From positions 49,766 to 113,765 of the forward strand of contig JAUIDN010000009.1 of assembly GCA_030428615.1 (NCBI GenBank): 64,000 nt of DNA, in the 5' to 3' direction. The DNA comes from Alphaproteobacteria bacterium. GTDB taxonomy: Bacteria; Pseudomonadota; Alphaproteobacteria; Sphingomonadales; Emcibacteraceae. The translations under genes and the position numbers were made by a program. Each line of letters starts with the position of its first letter. The stretch's first letter is position 1. The notes under the pieces were generated by a model. The model was not told the origin of the DNA and did no database searches. It saw nothing but the letters and a program-made list of their open reading frames with translations. This document shows, one piece after another, positions 38,369 through 47,655 of the stretch.

Positions 38369-38689
38369 TTTCCCTCATTTTATTTAAGTTATTAATCACT
38401 TTTTACAAGAATTATAATTTTTTTACAACACTTTTAAAGGGAAATATATAATAAAATTCTAATGTCATAATATATTGATTTTATTTTTATCGGGAGAGTT
38501 TTCCAATATGCAGTTTTTGTGAACGATGGAGTCACTCATAGTTAATAAATGATTAATTAATCAGTAAGAAAAACATCAACGAAACATCATTTATCCGTAA
38601 GAACTCTGCCATATCTCTCCCTCATAGTCCCGCTGCTTAATGGAGTGAGCGTCGATTCTCGGCACACACAGTTACTAAGGAAAATGAAG
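38369..38689. other. 321-base AT-rich intergenic region before the TonB receptor
   Basis: No gene is apparent. The region carries start signals for the divergent small protein and the receptor. One match to the CtrA full-site pattern TTAA-N7-TTAA lies at 38542-38556, about 135 bases before the receptor start; in such AT-rich DNA this may be chance. The ribosome site AAGGAAA lies at 38677-38683. Confidence 0.5.
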
Positions 38690-41146
38690 ATGAAAATTAC
38701 ACCAGTTAAAGAAAAGCAAACACGGATACTCTTGCAAAATTTACTCTGCACATCCGCGCTTGCTGGAATAATTATGACGTCCGGCGCTATCGCAAAGGAA
38801 GTCGAAAATGAAGAAGGGCAATCTGTTGAAGTCACTGCCGTTGCCGCGGGTGCGGGGCCGGACAGCGCCGATGCAAGCGATGGGGCGGATGTTGTTATTG
38901 TTGTTGGTAAGCCCGCAACATATGCAAATAACTCAACCGATAATGTGATGCTTGAGCAGGAATCTACAGCGGCAAGCGTACTTTCCGTTATAGATAATCT
39001 ACCTGGCGTAAATATCAGCGAGGGTGGTATATTTGGTTCCGATGACTGGTCGACAACGGTCAGTATTCGCGGGTTTAACTTGGGCCTAAGCGAACAGCAA
39101 ATTGGCATGACAATAGACGGTCTTCCAAACGGAAATTCAAACTATGGCGGTGGATCAAAAGCAAACCGTTATGTTGATTCTGAAAATCTGGCACGTGCTG
39201 AAGTGTCACAGGGCACAAGTGATATTTCATCCGCTTCTCATGAAGCATTGGGCGGTACAATTAATTTTATTACAAATAACCCGCTTGATGAAAGGCGTCT
39301 TCGCGGTGCAATCAGCATTGGTGATAATAATGCCAGACGGTACTATTTCCGCTATGACACGGGCAATATAACAGATAGTACAACCGCCTATTTAAGTTAT
39401 TCAAGAACATCCAATGATGCCTGGATCGGGGACGCCGGATATAGTGACCGCGATCATTTTGCGGCGAAATTTGTATCCGATTTAGAGGACTGGACAATTA
39501 CGGGCCGTTTTTCATGGGATGACGCCCATGAAGATAACTTTCAACGTATCAGCCTTGCACAGTTCGAAGAAAACCCTGATTGGGACCGTCTGACCGATAC
39601 GATTACGGGCATCCCTTATATTGATCAGGCATACCGTCCTTCATGGTCAACACTTCGGACCAATTACTTTGCTTATCTTCGTGCTGATTACGCAGGGGAC
39701 CAGTTTAATGCGCAAATCACACCTTATTATCATAACCAAAAGGGGCGTGGCGATTGGGTTCCGCAATATGTAATGCCAGTAGTTGGCGGTACGACAACCA
39801 TGCCAAATGGTATTCGTGATTTACATACGGGCCCCAATACAATTTACGGTGGCTCCGGCGTTGCGTCAGCCGACCGTATCTATTATACGAATGCGGATGC
39901 AACTGATGAAGGACTTGGGGAAATAAATGGCGCCCGTCTTGACCCGATACCCGGGTGCACGGCGACATTGACTTTCCCATATGGGGGTGGGGCGCCTTAT
40001 AATAACCCCGCATGTTATGAAGCAGGTGCAAACCCGGCGGGATCATATCGTCATACCCATTATAACAAGGAACGCATTGGTGTTACTGCGAATGCTACCT
40101 ATGATGTTACCGAAGATAACGTAATCAGAGTTGGCGGTTGGTACGAACATGCGAACCGCGATGAAAGTCGTGACTGGCACCGTATCATTGATCCAAGAAG
40201 TTCTCATCAATTTGAAGAAGCAGCCTACTGGCGTCAGTATGATCGTAATTTCATCACCAATACTCTGATGTTATATGCGGAAGACACATTGACCGTTGGC
40301 GATTTGGCACTTAACGGCGGGCTTCGTAAATTTATCGTTGACCTGAAAAGAAAAGATAATTTCGGCATTGAAGCCAGCTCAAAACTTGATGCTGATTCAA
40401 AGCTTCTTTTCACAGCGGGTGCCGTATTTAATGCAACGGATGATGTTGAATTATTTGGCGGTTTTTCACAGAACTTTGCAGCCATCAAAGACAGCATAAT
40501 TGAGAGTGGCGCCGAGGTAAGCAATGTTAACGGCGAAAAAGCGGATAACTTCGATGTTGGGCTTCGCGTGAGAAATGAATGGATACGGGCGAGCTTGACG
40601 GCTTATTACGTTAAGTTTTCTGACCGTATCGTTGGTATTCCGGTCGGGGATATTACGGGTATTGATTACGCGTCGGAAATTGACACCGTTTACGATAATG
40701 TTGGTGGGATTGAATCCAAAGGGATTGAAGGAAGCATTTCAGCGGATTTCATGGATAACTGGAATTTATATTCGTCAGTAACCGTTAACGATTCAGTTTA
40801 TACAGAGACAATCGGAAATATTACGAAAGACAATAAAGTTGCCTTGTCACCGGAATTCCAGCTTGTTGGAACATTGAGCTACCAGAATGACGGGATATTT
40901 GGTGGTGCATCTGCAAAATATGTCGGCAAAAGGTGGGGTGATTTTGATAATACTGACCGTCTGCCAGCATATACAATCGTTGATTTATGGATCGGGTATA
41001 ATGTTGAAATGGATAACAGCAATATGAAGCTGAGCCTGAACGTTAATAACCTTGCGGATAAACGCTATCTTGGTGGCGGAACACCGGGAGGATATTTCAT
41101 TGGTACTGGCCGTCAGGTAATGGCGAACCTCACTGTTGATTATTAA
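38690..41146 (+). CDS. TonB-dependent outer-membrane receptor
   Basis: An 818-residue receptor: signal peptide (hydrophobic LLCTSALAGIIMTSGAIA), plug domain (VLSVIDNLPGVNISEGG, VSIRGFNLGLSEQQIGMTID) and a 22-strand barrel ending MANLTVDY. The ATG at 38690 is preferred, about 8 bases after AAGGA; ATG at 38684 and GTG at 38645 are also in frame. The barrel's NINNL-like motif (LNVNNLADKRYL) is typical. The ligand is unknown; the Tat-exported phosphatase gene next to it could hint at an organophosphate-related substrate, but a terminator separates the two. Confidence 0.93.
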   Translation: MKITPVKEKQTRILLQNLLCTSALAGIIMTSGAIAKEVENEEGQSVEVTAVAAGAGPDSADASDGADVVIVVGKPATYANNSTDNVMLEQESTAASVLSVIDNLPGVNISEGGIFGSDDWSTTVSIRGFNLGLSEQQIGMTIDGLPNGNSNYGGGSKANRYVDSENLARAEVSQGTSDISSASHEALGGTINFITNNPLDERRLRGAISIGDNNARRYYFRYDTGNITDSTTAYLSYSRTSNDAWIGDAGYSDRDHFAAKFVSDLEDWTITGRFSWDDAHEDNFQRISLAQFEENPDWDRLTDTITGIPYIDQAYRPSWSTLRTNYFAYLRADYAGDQFNAQITPYYHNQKGRGDWVPQYVMPVVGGTTTMPNGIRDLHTGPNTIYGGSGVASADRIYYTNADATDEGLGEINGARLDPIPGCTATLTFPYGGGAPYNNPACYEAGANPAGSYRHTHYNKERIGVTANATYDVTEDNVIRVGGWYEHANRDESRDWHRIIDPRSSHQFEEAAYWRQYDRNFITNTLMLYAEDTLTVGDLALNGGLRKFIVDLKRKDNFGIEASSKLDADSKLLFTAGAVFNATDDVELFGGFSQNFAAIKDSIIESGAEVSNVNGEKADNFDVGLRVRNEWIRASLTAYYVKFSDRIVGIPVGDITGIDYASEIDTVYDNVGGIESKGIEGSISADFMDNWNLYSSVTVNDSVYTETIGNITKDNKVALSPEFQLVGTLSYQNDGIFGGASAKYVGKRWGDFDNTDRLPAYTIVDLWIGYNVEMDNSNMKLSLNVNNLADKRYLGGGTPGGYFIGTGRQVMANLTVDY

Positions 41147-41172
41147 TGAGAACAATATTTACATTGAACGAT

Positions 41173-41202
41173 GGGAAGCCCTTTATCGGGCTTCCCTTTT
41201 TT
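41173..41202 (+). terminator. Intrinsic terminator after TonB receptor
   Basis: Stem GGGAAGCCC (41173-41181) / GGGCTTCCC (41188-41196) with a six-base loop and a TTTTTT tail. It ends 14 bases before the next gene. Confidence 0.85.
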
Positions 41203-41216
41203 AATTTAAGGATAAA

Positions 41217-42326
41217 ATGATGCCGAAAATAACCAGACGTGAATTTCATCTTGGTGCTGGCCTGTCATTTGCGGGGCTTGCTGCACTGACTGCTAACCGA
41301 ACTGTTGCCAACACTGTTGCTATGCCCAGGACCATGAGCGATGAGCCGTTATCACGCATTCTTTTTGGTTCCTGTTGCCACCAGGATAAGCCGCAGCCAA
41401 TATGGCAGAAAATAATTGACCGCAAACCAGAACTATTCATTTTCCTCGGGGATAATATTTACGGTGATACCCGTGACATGTCTGTTTTGAAGGCAAAATA
41501 TGACAAGCAGGTGGATAATTTTAAATCCATAAAGAACGTTTGCGATACCATTGCGATCTGGGATGACCATGATTTTGGTGAGAATGATGCCGGAAAAGAC
41601 TACCCTTACCGTGACCAATCAAAGGAACTGTTTTTTGATTTTTGGCAAATATCCCCACGAAGCAAACGCAGACGGGAAGGGGACGGCATTTACACATCAT
41701 ATCTTTATGGCCCTGCCGATAGGAGGGTTCATGTAATACTTCCTGATCTTCGTTATAGTCGCGATCCTTTAAAAACAGTTGATACGATGGAAAAAGTACG
41801 CGACAGGGATTTAGCTGGCTTAGGTCCCTATCTTCCGGTGGCGGATCAATCAAAATCCATGCTTGGGGCCGCTCAATGGGTGTGGCTTGAGCAACAGATG
41901 CAGGTGCCGTCAAAAATTAAGATTATTGGCTCAAGCCTACAATTTATAGCCACGCAGCCGGGCTGGGAAGCGTGGTCAAACTTTCCCGGTGATCGGGAGC
42001 GGCTCATTGCGCTTATAACCAAATACAAGGTGGGTGGCGTATTTTTCATTAGTGGCGATACCCATTGGGCCGAACTATCATGCCAAGCAAATGATGTTCC
42101 CTATCCGCTATGGGATATGACATCAAGTGGGCTTACCGAAACGTGGGAAAATGTCAGCCCAAACGTTTACCGCCATAATGATCTTAGTTATGCCGGAGAA
42201 AATTTCGGTGCTATCTACATTGATTGGGAACTAAGCGATCCATTAATCGTATATGAGGTCCGGAACTTACGTGGTGAACGTGTATTCCAGCATTCGATTT
42301 TACTTAGTTCCCTTCAATTTATTTAA
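41217..42326 (+). CDS. Tat-exported PhoD-like phosphatase/phosphodiesterase
   Basis: A 369-residue metallophosphoesterase of the PhoD family. The N-terminus is a Tat signal (ITRREFHLGAG, hydrophobic stretch, cleavage after VANTV). Metal ligands are visible in FGSCCHQD, FLGDNIYGD, WDDHDFGENDAG and SGDTHWAEL. The Cys in GSCC matches the PhoD Fe ligand. It should act in the periplasm on phosphomono- or diesters. Its 3' end overlaps the convergent phosphodiesterase by 8 bases. Confidence 0.9.
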   Translation: MMPKITRREFHLGAGLSFAGLAALTANRTVANTVAMPRTMSDEPLSRILFGSCCHQDKPQPIWQKIIDRKPELFIFLGDNIYGDTRDMSVLKAKYDKQVDNFKSIKNVCDTIAIWDDHDFGENDAGKDYPYRDQSKELFFDFWQISPRSKRRREGDGIYTSYLYGPADRRVHVILPDLRYSRDPLKTVDTMEKVRDRDLAGLGPYLPVADQSKSMLGAAQWVWLEQQMQVPSKIKIIGSSLQFIATQPGWEAWSNFPGDRERLIALITKYKVGGVFFISGDTHWAELSCQANDVPYPLWDMTSSGLTETWENVSPNVYRHNDLSYAGENFGAIYIDWELSDPLIVYEVRNLRGERVFQHSILLSSLQFI

Positions 42327-43488
42327 ACATTGTTGCGATTGGCTTTCCGGCTTTTATCGTTTCGTGTGTACCACTGTAATCAAGACCTAGAAACTTCATG
42401 AGTGTCGCTGCAAACTGGTTTTGTTTGATATCGGCGACATTCTCCATTTCACCCGTCGCAGGTGTGTCCGGCCCGATGACGGCGGCCCATATTTCATCAT
42501 CCCCTTCAATGTAAGTGATGCCTTTGGTACCATCTTCCTTTTCAATTTCAAACCGGCCATGGTGTTTCCATTCTTCCAGATTGCGGTGGCCGCGACCATG
42601 ATCCGTGGTGATGAGTAGGGTTGTTTTGTCTTTATATTCCGGATCATTTTGAACCCATTCCCAGATACGGCGGATAAAATCATCTGTTCTTTTGGCCGCG
42701 AGGATATGCAGATCATAATATCCGTCATGAGCAAAATCATCAGTTTCGCCAAATGAAATATATAGTGCTTTTGGACGTTGGTTTTTTAAATATTCCATCA
42801 TGAATTCGTGAGTAAATACGTCCAGCCTGACGCTGTCCCATGGGCTTGGTGTGTCTTTCTGAATCTGATTTAAATCGGCAATGCGGGGATTAAGAACTTT
42901 CATGTCATCAAACCCGGCGTTTAAAAAAACATTACTTCTTTGCTGATTGATAATGAACGGAAATACATCCCAAGAGGCAAAGGCAGCTGTTTTTCCGTTA
43001 TATTCCGGTTTTTCATCAAGCCATTCGAGGAAGGTTTTATTGGGGTTTAGTACCTTGTTGTTACTGATTATTCTAGAATCGGCAAATCCTGTCAGAATTT
43101 CGTTATAACCGGGATAGGAAAAATGAAATGTGTTGGTGATATCGGCTTTGCTGCCCTTGGTGCGATTGCCGTATATCTGTCCCTTTTTACCGATCACATT
43201 CCATAGAAACGGGAAGAGTTTCTTTCTGCGTTCATTTGGGTCGTCATGCCAAAATTCATTTTTAAAATCTTCATGGGTGTAGTGATATTTATTATAGTCT
43301 TCCTGATCAAAGAAGCGCTTGTCAACACCGCTAAATACTTCTGACCATCGCATGCCATCAAGGCTGACGAGAATGATATGTTCAGTTTTTAATGCCGCTT
43401 GCTGCGCATATGTACCGTTTGTGCCCAGATTAAAAACGATTATTGCAAACAACAAATGGGCGATGAAATTAGACTTTATAACAGACAT
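42319..43488 (-). CDS. Exported type I phosphodiesterase/alkaline-phosphatase-superfamily protein
   Basis: A 389-residue secreted enzyme of the nucleotide pyrophosphatase/sulfatase-like superfamily. Signal peptide: LLFAIIVFNLGTNGTYAQ. Metal and nucleophile region LVSLDGMRWSEVFSGVD, with later metal ligands in FGETDDFAHDGYYD and TTDHGRGHRN, the typical Asp/His set. The substrate is unknown. It converges with the PhoD-like gene, so this small locus has two periplasmic phosphoesterases. Confidence 0.87.
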   Translation of the reverse strand: MSVIKSNFIAHLLFAIIVFNLGTNGTYAQQAALKTEHIILVSLDGMRWSEVFSGVDKRFFDQEDYNKYHYTHEDFKNEFWHDDPNERRKKLFPFLWNVIGKKGQIYGNRTKGSKADITNTFHFSYPGYNEILTGFADSRIISNNKVLNPNKTFLEWLDEKPEYNGKTAAFASWDVFPFIINQQRSNVFLNAGFDDMKVLNPRIADLNQIQKDTPSPWDSVRLDVFTHEFMMEYLKNQRPKALYISFGETDDFAHDGYYDLHILAAKRTDDFIRRIWEWVQNDPEYKDKTTLLITTDHGRGHRNLEEWKHHGRFEIEKEDGTKGITYIEGDDEIWAAVIGPDTPATGEMENVADIKQNQFAATLMKFLGLDYSGTHETIKAGKPIATMFK

Positions 43489-43585
43489 GAAATTCCCTTC
43501 ACATAAATAACAATAGATTCTATCAGAATTTATAGGCGGGAGTTTATATTTTTATGACATCTTTGATAAATTTTAGTGTCAAAGC

Positions 43586-44338
43586 CTATTCTTCCATCGC
43601 TTCCTTGGCACGCTCAATCTGTTGTTTTACACCATCTTGATCCGGATTAATTGCGAGCGAACCTTCGTAAGCGGTGATTGCTGCGGTATAATTTTTCCGG
43701 GCCAGGTAGACATTACCAAGTATTGTATAGGCATAAGTTTCGTTGGGGTATTGCCCGACGCTAAATTTGGCCATTTCAAGTGCATTGTCCAGTGCTCCGG
43801 AATCCGCAAGACTATTGGCATATTCCGCAAGAGTAAATCCGGTAAAATCATAGGTGTGACCGCCGTAATATTTCTCTTTGAGTTCAAGATATTTGGACTT
43901 TGCCAGTTCTGTACCACCTTCGGCAATTTGTTCTTTCATTACTTGCTCAATCAGGAATGGATTGGCCTGCCCGCGGTGGCATGTTGTACACACAACCTGT
44001 GTATACTTATGATCCTCGCCGCGATCCAGAGCCGCTATATCACGGTTAATACGTCCACTTAATTTCATCATTTCGCGGGCTATGGTTTTTGTTTCCATCT
44101 TATCTGAATCAAATGCCATGTGGCTGCCATTTTCATCTTCGATACGTTCGTGACAATAAGTGCAGCGTTCACCAAGTGCGAAAGAAAAACCCCTCATTAT
44201 CTGCCGAAGTTGCCCTGAGGAAATGTCTTTGGGTAGCACTTCAAGGTTTTTCGGGTCTTCAAATGGGTTTTGCGCGTTCGCAACACTATTCAGGGAAGCC
44301 AGCAATACAAACATAGCCAGAAATTTCAACAAATTCAT
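43586..44338 (-). CDS. Periplasmic c-type cytochrome with TPR repeats
   Basis: A 250-residue exported protein with two heme motifs, CTYCH and CTTCHRG, placed like those in photosynthetic reaction-centre cytochrome c subunit-like proteins, followed by a TPR region (YANSLADSGALDNALEMAKF, AYTILGNVYLARKNYTAAI). The ATG at 44336-44338 (MNLLKFLAMFVLLASLNS) is chosen over an upstream frame start at 44365 because it begins the signal peptide and has AAGGATC upstream. No photosynthesis genes are present, so the role in electron transfer is open. Confidence 0.83.
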   Translation of the reverse strand: MNLLKFLAMFVLLASLNSVANAQNPFEDPKNLEVLPKDISSGQLRQIMRGFSFALGERCTYCHERIEDENGSHMAFDSDKMETKTIAREMMKLSGRINRDIAALDRGEDHKYTQVVCTTCHRGQANPFLIEQVMKEQIAEGGTELAKSKYLELKEKYYGGHTYDFTGFTLAEYANSLADSGALDNALEMAKFSVGQYPNETYAYTILGNVYLARKNYTAAITAYEGSLAINPDQDGVKQQIERAKEAMEE

Positions 44339-44433
44339 AGACTTGATCCTTTTCCTATTTTGCATAATTTTTTACAAAAACTATAGGAGAAATATATAAG
44401 TTGATCAAATCACGACTAAGTGATCGGCAGGCT

Positions 44434-45348
44434 TCAGTGCATCAATTTTGAAAGCTCGAATTTATGATCTTTGGTGCAAAAATCGCAGGTAACGGTGATG
44501 GTTCCGTCGTCGGCAACGTCCTTCAGTTCCTGTAGGTCGAGGCTAGCCAGAGCCGCTCTTATTTTTTCCTCACTACACCGGCACCCGGCCGCGACTTCGG
44601 TAGGCGGGAAAATGCGTACACCGCTTTCGTGGTAAAGGCGGATCAAAAGGTCCTGTAGGCTGAGGTTTTTATCAAGCAGTTCGGACGGTTTAAGACTGCC
44701 GAGCAAAATTGACGCCGTGTTCCAATGGTCTTTGGTTTCCATATCATTACGTTCGAATTCATCACGGGCTGGCCTTGCATAATGCTGGATCATGATGGCG
44801 GCGGCATGCCAATTTCCCTGCGTATCCTTTTCACAGGCGAGCATGACTTTGGTTGGGAGCTGTTCGGAGCTTCTGAAATATTCTTCCGCCGCATCATTGA
44901 TACTATCCCCTTCAAGCTTTACGATCCCCTGGTAGCGTTCCATGAATTTGCCCTGGTCAATGGTAATGGCCAGATAGCCGCTTTGTCCGAACAGTTCCTC
45001 CATGGGGTCATTTGCGTCAATGCCATCTTCGAAAGCAGCATATCCGCGGATATTGCCGATGGCGCTATCTTCCGCTTTGTGAAAGTCGCTGACAAGTACC
45101 CGAAAGGGGCCGTCCCCTTTCATTTGCGTGGTCAAAATTCCGTTATATTTCATTAACGTCCCAATAAGCGCTGTAAAGGCGAGTGTTTCGCCCATCAATT
45201 TACTAACGTCTTCAGGATAGTTATGTTTTGACAGTATTTCATTTACCGAACGGCCAAGGCGCACGACCCGGCCCTTTATATCCTGTCCTTCAATTTGAAA
45301 GGGAAGGCATTGATCTTCAAAGAGTGGTAATAATTGTTCTTCCGCCAT
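44434..45348 (-). CDS. hslO: Hsp33 redox-regulated chaperone
   Basis: A 304-residue holdase activated by oxidation. The C-terminal zinc-binding cysteines are present as CRCSEE and CDFC, and the N-terminal domain has VRLGRSVNEIL and MKGDGPFRVLVSDF. The frame extends upstream into argF, but ATG at 45346-45348 (MAEEQLLPLFEDQ) gives the family length and lies 13 bases after the argF stop. Last gene of argD-argF-hslO. Confidence 0.95.
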   Translation of the reverse strand: MAEEQLLPLFEDQCLPFQIEGQDIKGRVVRLGRSVNEILSKHNYPEDVSKLMGETLAFTALIGTLMKYNGILTTQMKGDGPFRVLVSDFHKAEDSAIGNIRGYAAFEDGIDANDPMEELFGQSGYLAITIDQGKFMERYQGIVKLEGDSINDAAEEYFRSSEQLPTKVMLACEKDTQGNWHAAAIMIQHYARPARDEFERNDMETKDHWNTASILLGSLKPSELLDKNLSLQDLLIRLYHESGVRIFPPTEVAAGCRCSEEKIRAALASLDLQELKDVADDGTITVTCDFCTKDHKFELSKLMH

Positions 45349-45361
45349 CCCTTTACCAATC

Positions 45362-46315
45362 TTATTTTCCAAAACACCACATAAGGATTGCTTTTTGAAT
45401 ATGAAGGCGGTTTTCCGCTTCGTCCCAGATAACGGATTGTGGGCCATCAATGACATCTGCGGTTACTTCTTCGCCGCGGTGGGCAGGCAGGCAGTGCATG
45501 AATAATGCAGACGGCTTGGCGTCCGCCATGAGATCGGCATTTACCTGATAATTTTCAAGGTCCTTCAAGCGCTTATCCGCGTCTTCATCCCCCATTGAAA
45601 CAAATGTATCTGTAATGACGCAATCAGCATCTTTTGCGGCATCAACGGGATTTTCAGTTATGCTCACTTTACCGCCATTATTTTTCGCCCAGCCAACGAC
45701 CTGCTCCAGCGGTGCGTATTCCTTCGGGCAGGCGACCGCGAGTTCACAGTCGAACAGAACAGCAGCATGTATCCAGGAAACGGCAACATTATTTCCATCA
45801 CCGGACCAGGCGATTTTTTTGCCCTTAATTGATCCTGCGTGTTCCTCAAAGGTCAGAATATCTGCCATAATCTGACAGGGATGAGAAAAGTCCGTGAGCG
45901 CGTTGATGATTGGCACTGTAGAAGCTTCTGCCATTTCAAGAAGGGCTTCATGGCTGTTGGCACGCAGCATAATTGCGTCTACAAACCCTGATAGTACCTT
46001 TGCAGTGTCTGAGACGCTTTCGCCGCGTCCTAGCTGCATATCATGATTTTGCAGGACAACTGATTTCCCGCCAAGCTGGTGCATCGCCATTTCAAAAGAA
46101 ACACGTGTTCTCGTGCTTGGTTTTTCAAATATCATGGCGAGCGCCTGATCACGCAGCGGGGCGTCGGGATGAACAAATCCCTTGCTTTGATTTTGTTCTT
46201 TGGCGGCTTTCTTCAGCGCTTTGGCCTTTTCGATAATTTCCCTTGCATCTTCAGGGCTAATTGAAGAAATATCGAGAAAATGTCTGTGACCTTGTTTTAA
46301 TTTATAATCTGTCAT
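45362..46315 (-). CDS. argF: Ornithine carbamoyltransferase
   Basis: A 317-residue anabolic enzyme forming citrulline from ornithine and carbamoyl phosphate. The carbamoyl-phosphate loop FEKPSTRTRVSFE, HDMQLGRGES and the ornithine-site motif HCLPAHRGEEV are all present. It starts 10 bases after argD; the order argD-argF-hslO is common in alphaproteobacteria. Confidence 0.96.
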   Translation of the reverse strand: MTDYKLKQGHRHFLDISSISPEDAREIIEKAKALKKAAKEQNQSKGFVHPDAPLRDQALAMIFEKPSTRTRVSFEMAMHQLGGKSVVLQNHDMQLGRGESVSDTAKVLSGFVDAIMLRANSHEALLEMAEASTVPIINALTDFSHPCQIMADILTFEEHAGSIKGKKIAWSGDGNNVAVSWIHAAVLFDCELAVACPKEYAPLEQVVGWAKNNGGKVSITENPVDAAKDADCVITDTFVSMGDEDADKRLKDLENYQVNADLMADAKPSALFMHCLPAHRGEEVTADVIDGPQSVIWDEAENRLHIQKAILMWCFGK

Positions 46316-46325
46316 TTTCTATCAC

Positions 46326-47552
46326 CTAGAGCGACGAATTGTTTTTCAGGATATCCTGACATGTTTTATCAAGAATAGTAATCGCCTTTTCAATATCCTC
46401 TTCGGTAATATTTAGTGGGGGCAGAATACGTACGGTATTTTCACCGCCGCCAACCAGAAGTAAATTATTCTCGAATGCGGCAACTACAAAATCCCTTGGG
46501 TCAATTTTAAGCTTTAAGCCCATCATAAGGCCGAGACCGCGAACCATATCGATAACTTCCGGATAGCGTTTTCTTAACTTCATCAGTTCAATTCGTAATT
46601 TATCGGACATGTTTCGCACATTCGCCAGAATGTCTTCGTCTTCAATCACGTCAAGCACAGCGTTACCTATGGCCATCGCCATAGGATTGCCGCCATAGGT
46701 GGATCCATGAGTGCCGGCGGTCATGTGCTGAGCGACTTCTTCCGTTGCAAGACAGGCTCCAAGCGGGAAACCACCACCGATTCCTTTCGCAATCGGCATA
46801 ATATCCGGGGTGACGCCGGAAAGCTGGTGGCAAAATAATTTTCCTGTCCGCCCGACACCACACTGGATTTCATCATAGATAAGCAAAATACCATGCTTGT
46901 TTGCCAGATCGCGTAAAATTTGCAGATTTTCAGCAGATACCGGCCTGATTCCGCCTTCGCCCTGTACGGGTTCAATCATGATTGCGGCTGTTTCGGGTGT
47001 GATGTGGTTTTCAACTTTTCTCATATCACGATAAAAACGTATAACGTCGAAACCATCGACTTTGGGGCCAAAACCTTTTGTGAGTTTTTCAGAACCACCC
47101 GCTGCAATTGTCGCCAGCGTTCGACCGTGGAAACTGCCTTCAAAGGTTATTACACGGTATTTTTCAGGATGACCTTTTGCGTCTTGGTAGCGCCGCGCCA
47201 TTTTTATTGCGCATTCAACCGCTTCCGCACCGGAGTTTGTAAAAAACATGCTATCAGCAAATGTAAGATTGCTCAGTCTTTTTGCCAATTTTTCCTGCCC
47301 GGCAACATGATATATATTAGATGTATGCCAAAGTTTTTTTGCCTGTTCGGAAATGGTTTCAACGAGGCGTGGGTGACAGTGCCCCAGACAGTTAACGGCG
47401 ATGCCGCTTCCGAAATCAAGATACTCATTACCATCTTTGTCGTAAAGCCGTGCACCTTCCCCGCGCACAAATTCCGCATTCAATCTTGCGTATGTCGGCA
47501 AAATGGGAGAAATAAGGCTCTCGTCGTGATTATGATCCTGGCTGTTTTTCAT
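46326..47552 (-). CDS. argD: Acetylornithine/succinylornithine aminotransferase
   Basis: A 408-residue class III PLP aminotransferase of arginine synthesis. Motifs: FTNSGAEAVECAIKMARRY, GSFHGRTLATIAA, YDEIQCGVGRTGK with the cofactor Asp, and the PLP Lys in PIAKGIGGGFPLGA. First gene of its operon with argF and hslO. This cytoplasmic family is unrelated in detail to the exported array at 22.8-30.0 kb. Confidence 0.95.
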   Translation of the reverse strand: MKNSQDHNHDESLISPILPTYARLNAEFVRGEGARLYDKDGNEYLDFGSGIAVNCLGHCHPRLVETISEQAKKLWHTSNIYHVAGQEKLAKRLSNLTFADSMFFTNSGAEAVECAIKMARRYQDAKGHPEKYRVITFEGSFHGRTLATIAAGGSEKLTKGFGPKVDGFDVIRFYRDMRKVENHITPETAAIMIEPVQGEGGIRPVSAENLQILRDLANKHGILLIYDEIQCGVGRTGKLFCHQLSGVTPDIMPIAKGIGGGFPLGACLATEEVAQHMTAGTHGSTYGGNPMAMAIGNAVLDVIEDEDILANVRNMSDKLRIELMKLRKRYPEVIDMVRGLGLMMGLKLKIDPRDFVVAAFENNLLLVGGGENTVRILPPLNITEEDIEKAITILDKTCQDILKNNSSL

Positions 47553-47655
47553 TTTAAACTCGTTGTTTCTATCGGTCTGTCAGGCCGACCTTGAAAAATT
47601 GGGACTATTGGCCTAATTCGGCCTATTATTCAAGTAAAAAATATTATTTGCGACC

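Noticed and set aside
46920..47594. 224-codon open frame on the plus strand
   Set aside because: It is antisense to argD; the translation is Phe/Cys-rich as expected for a shadow, without a domain.
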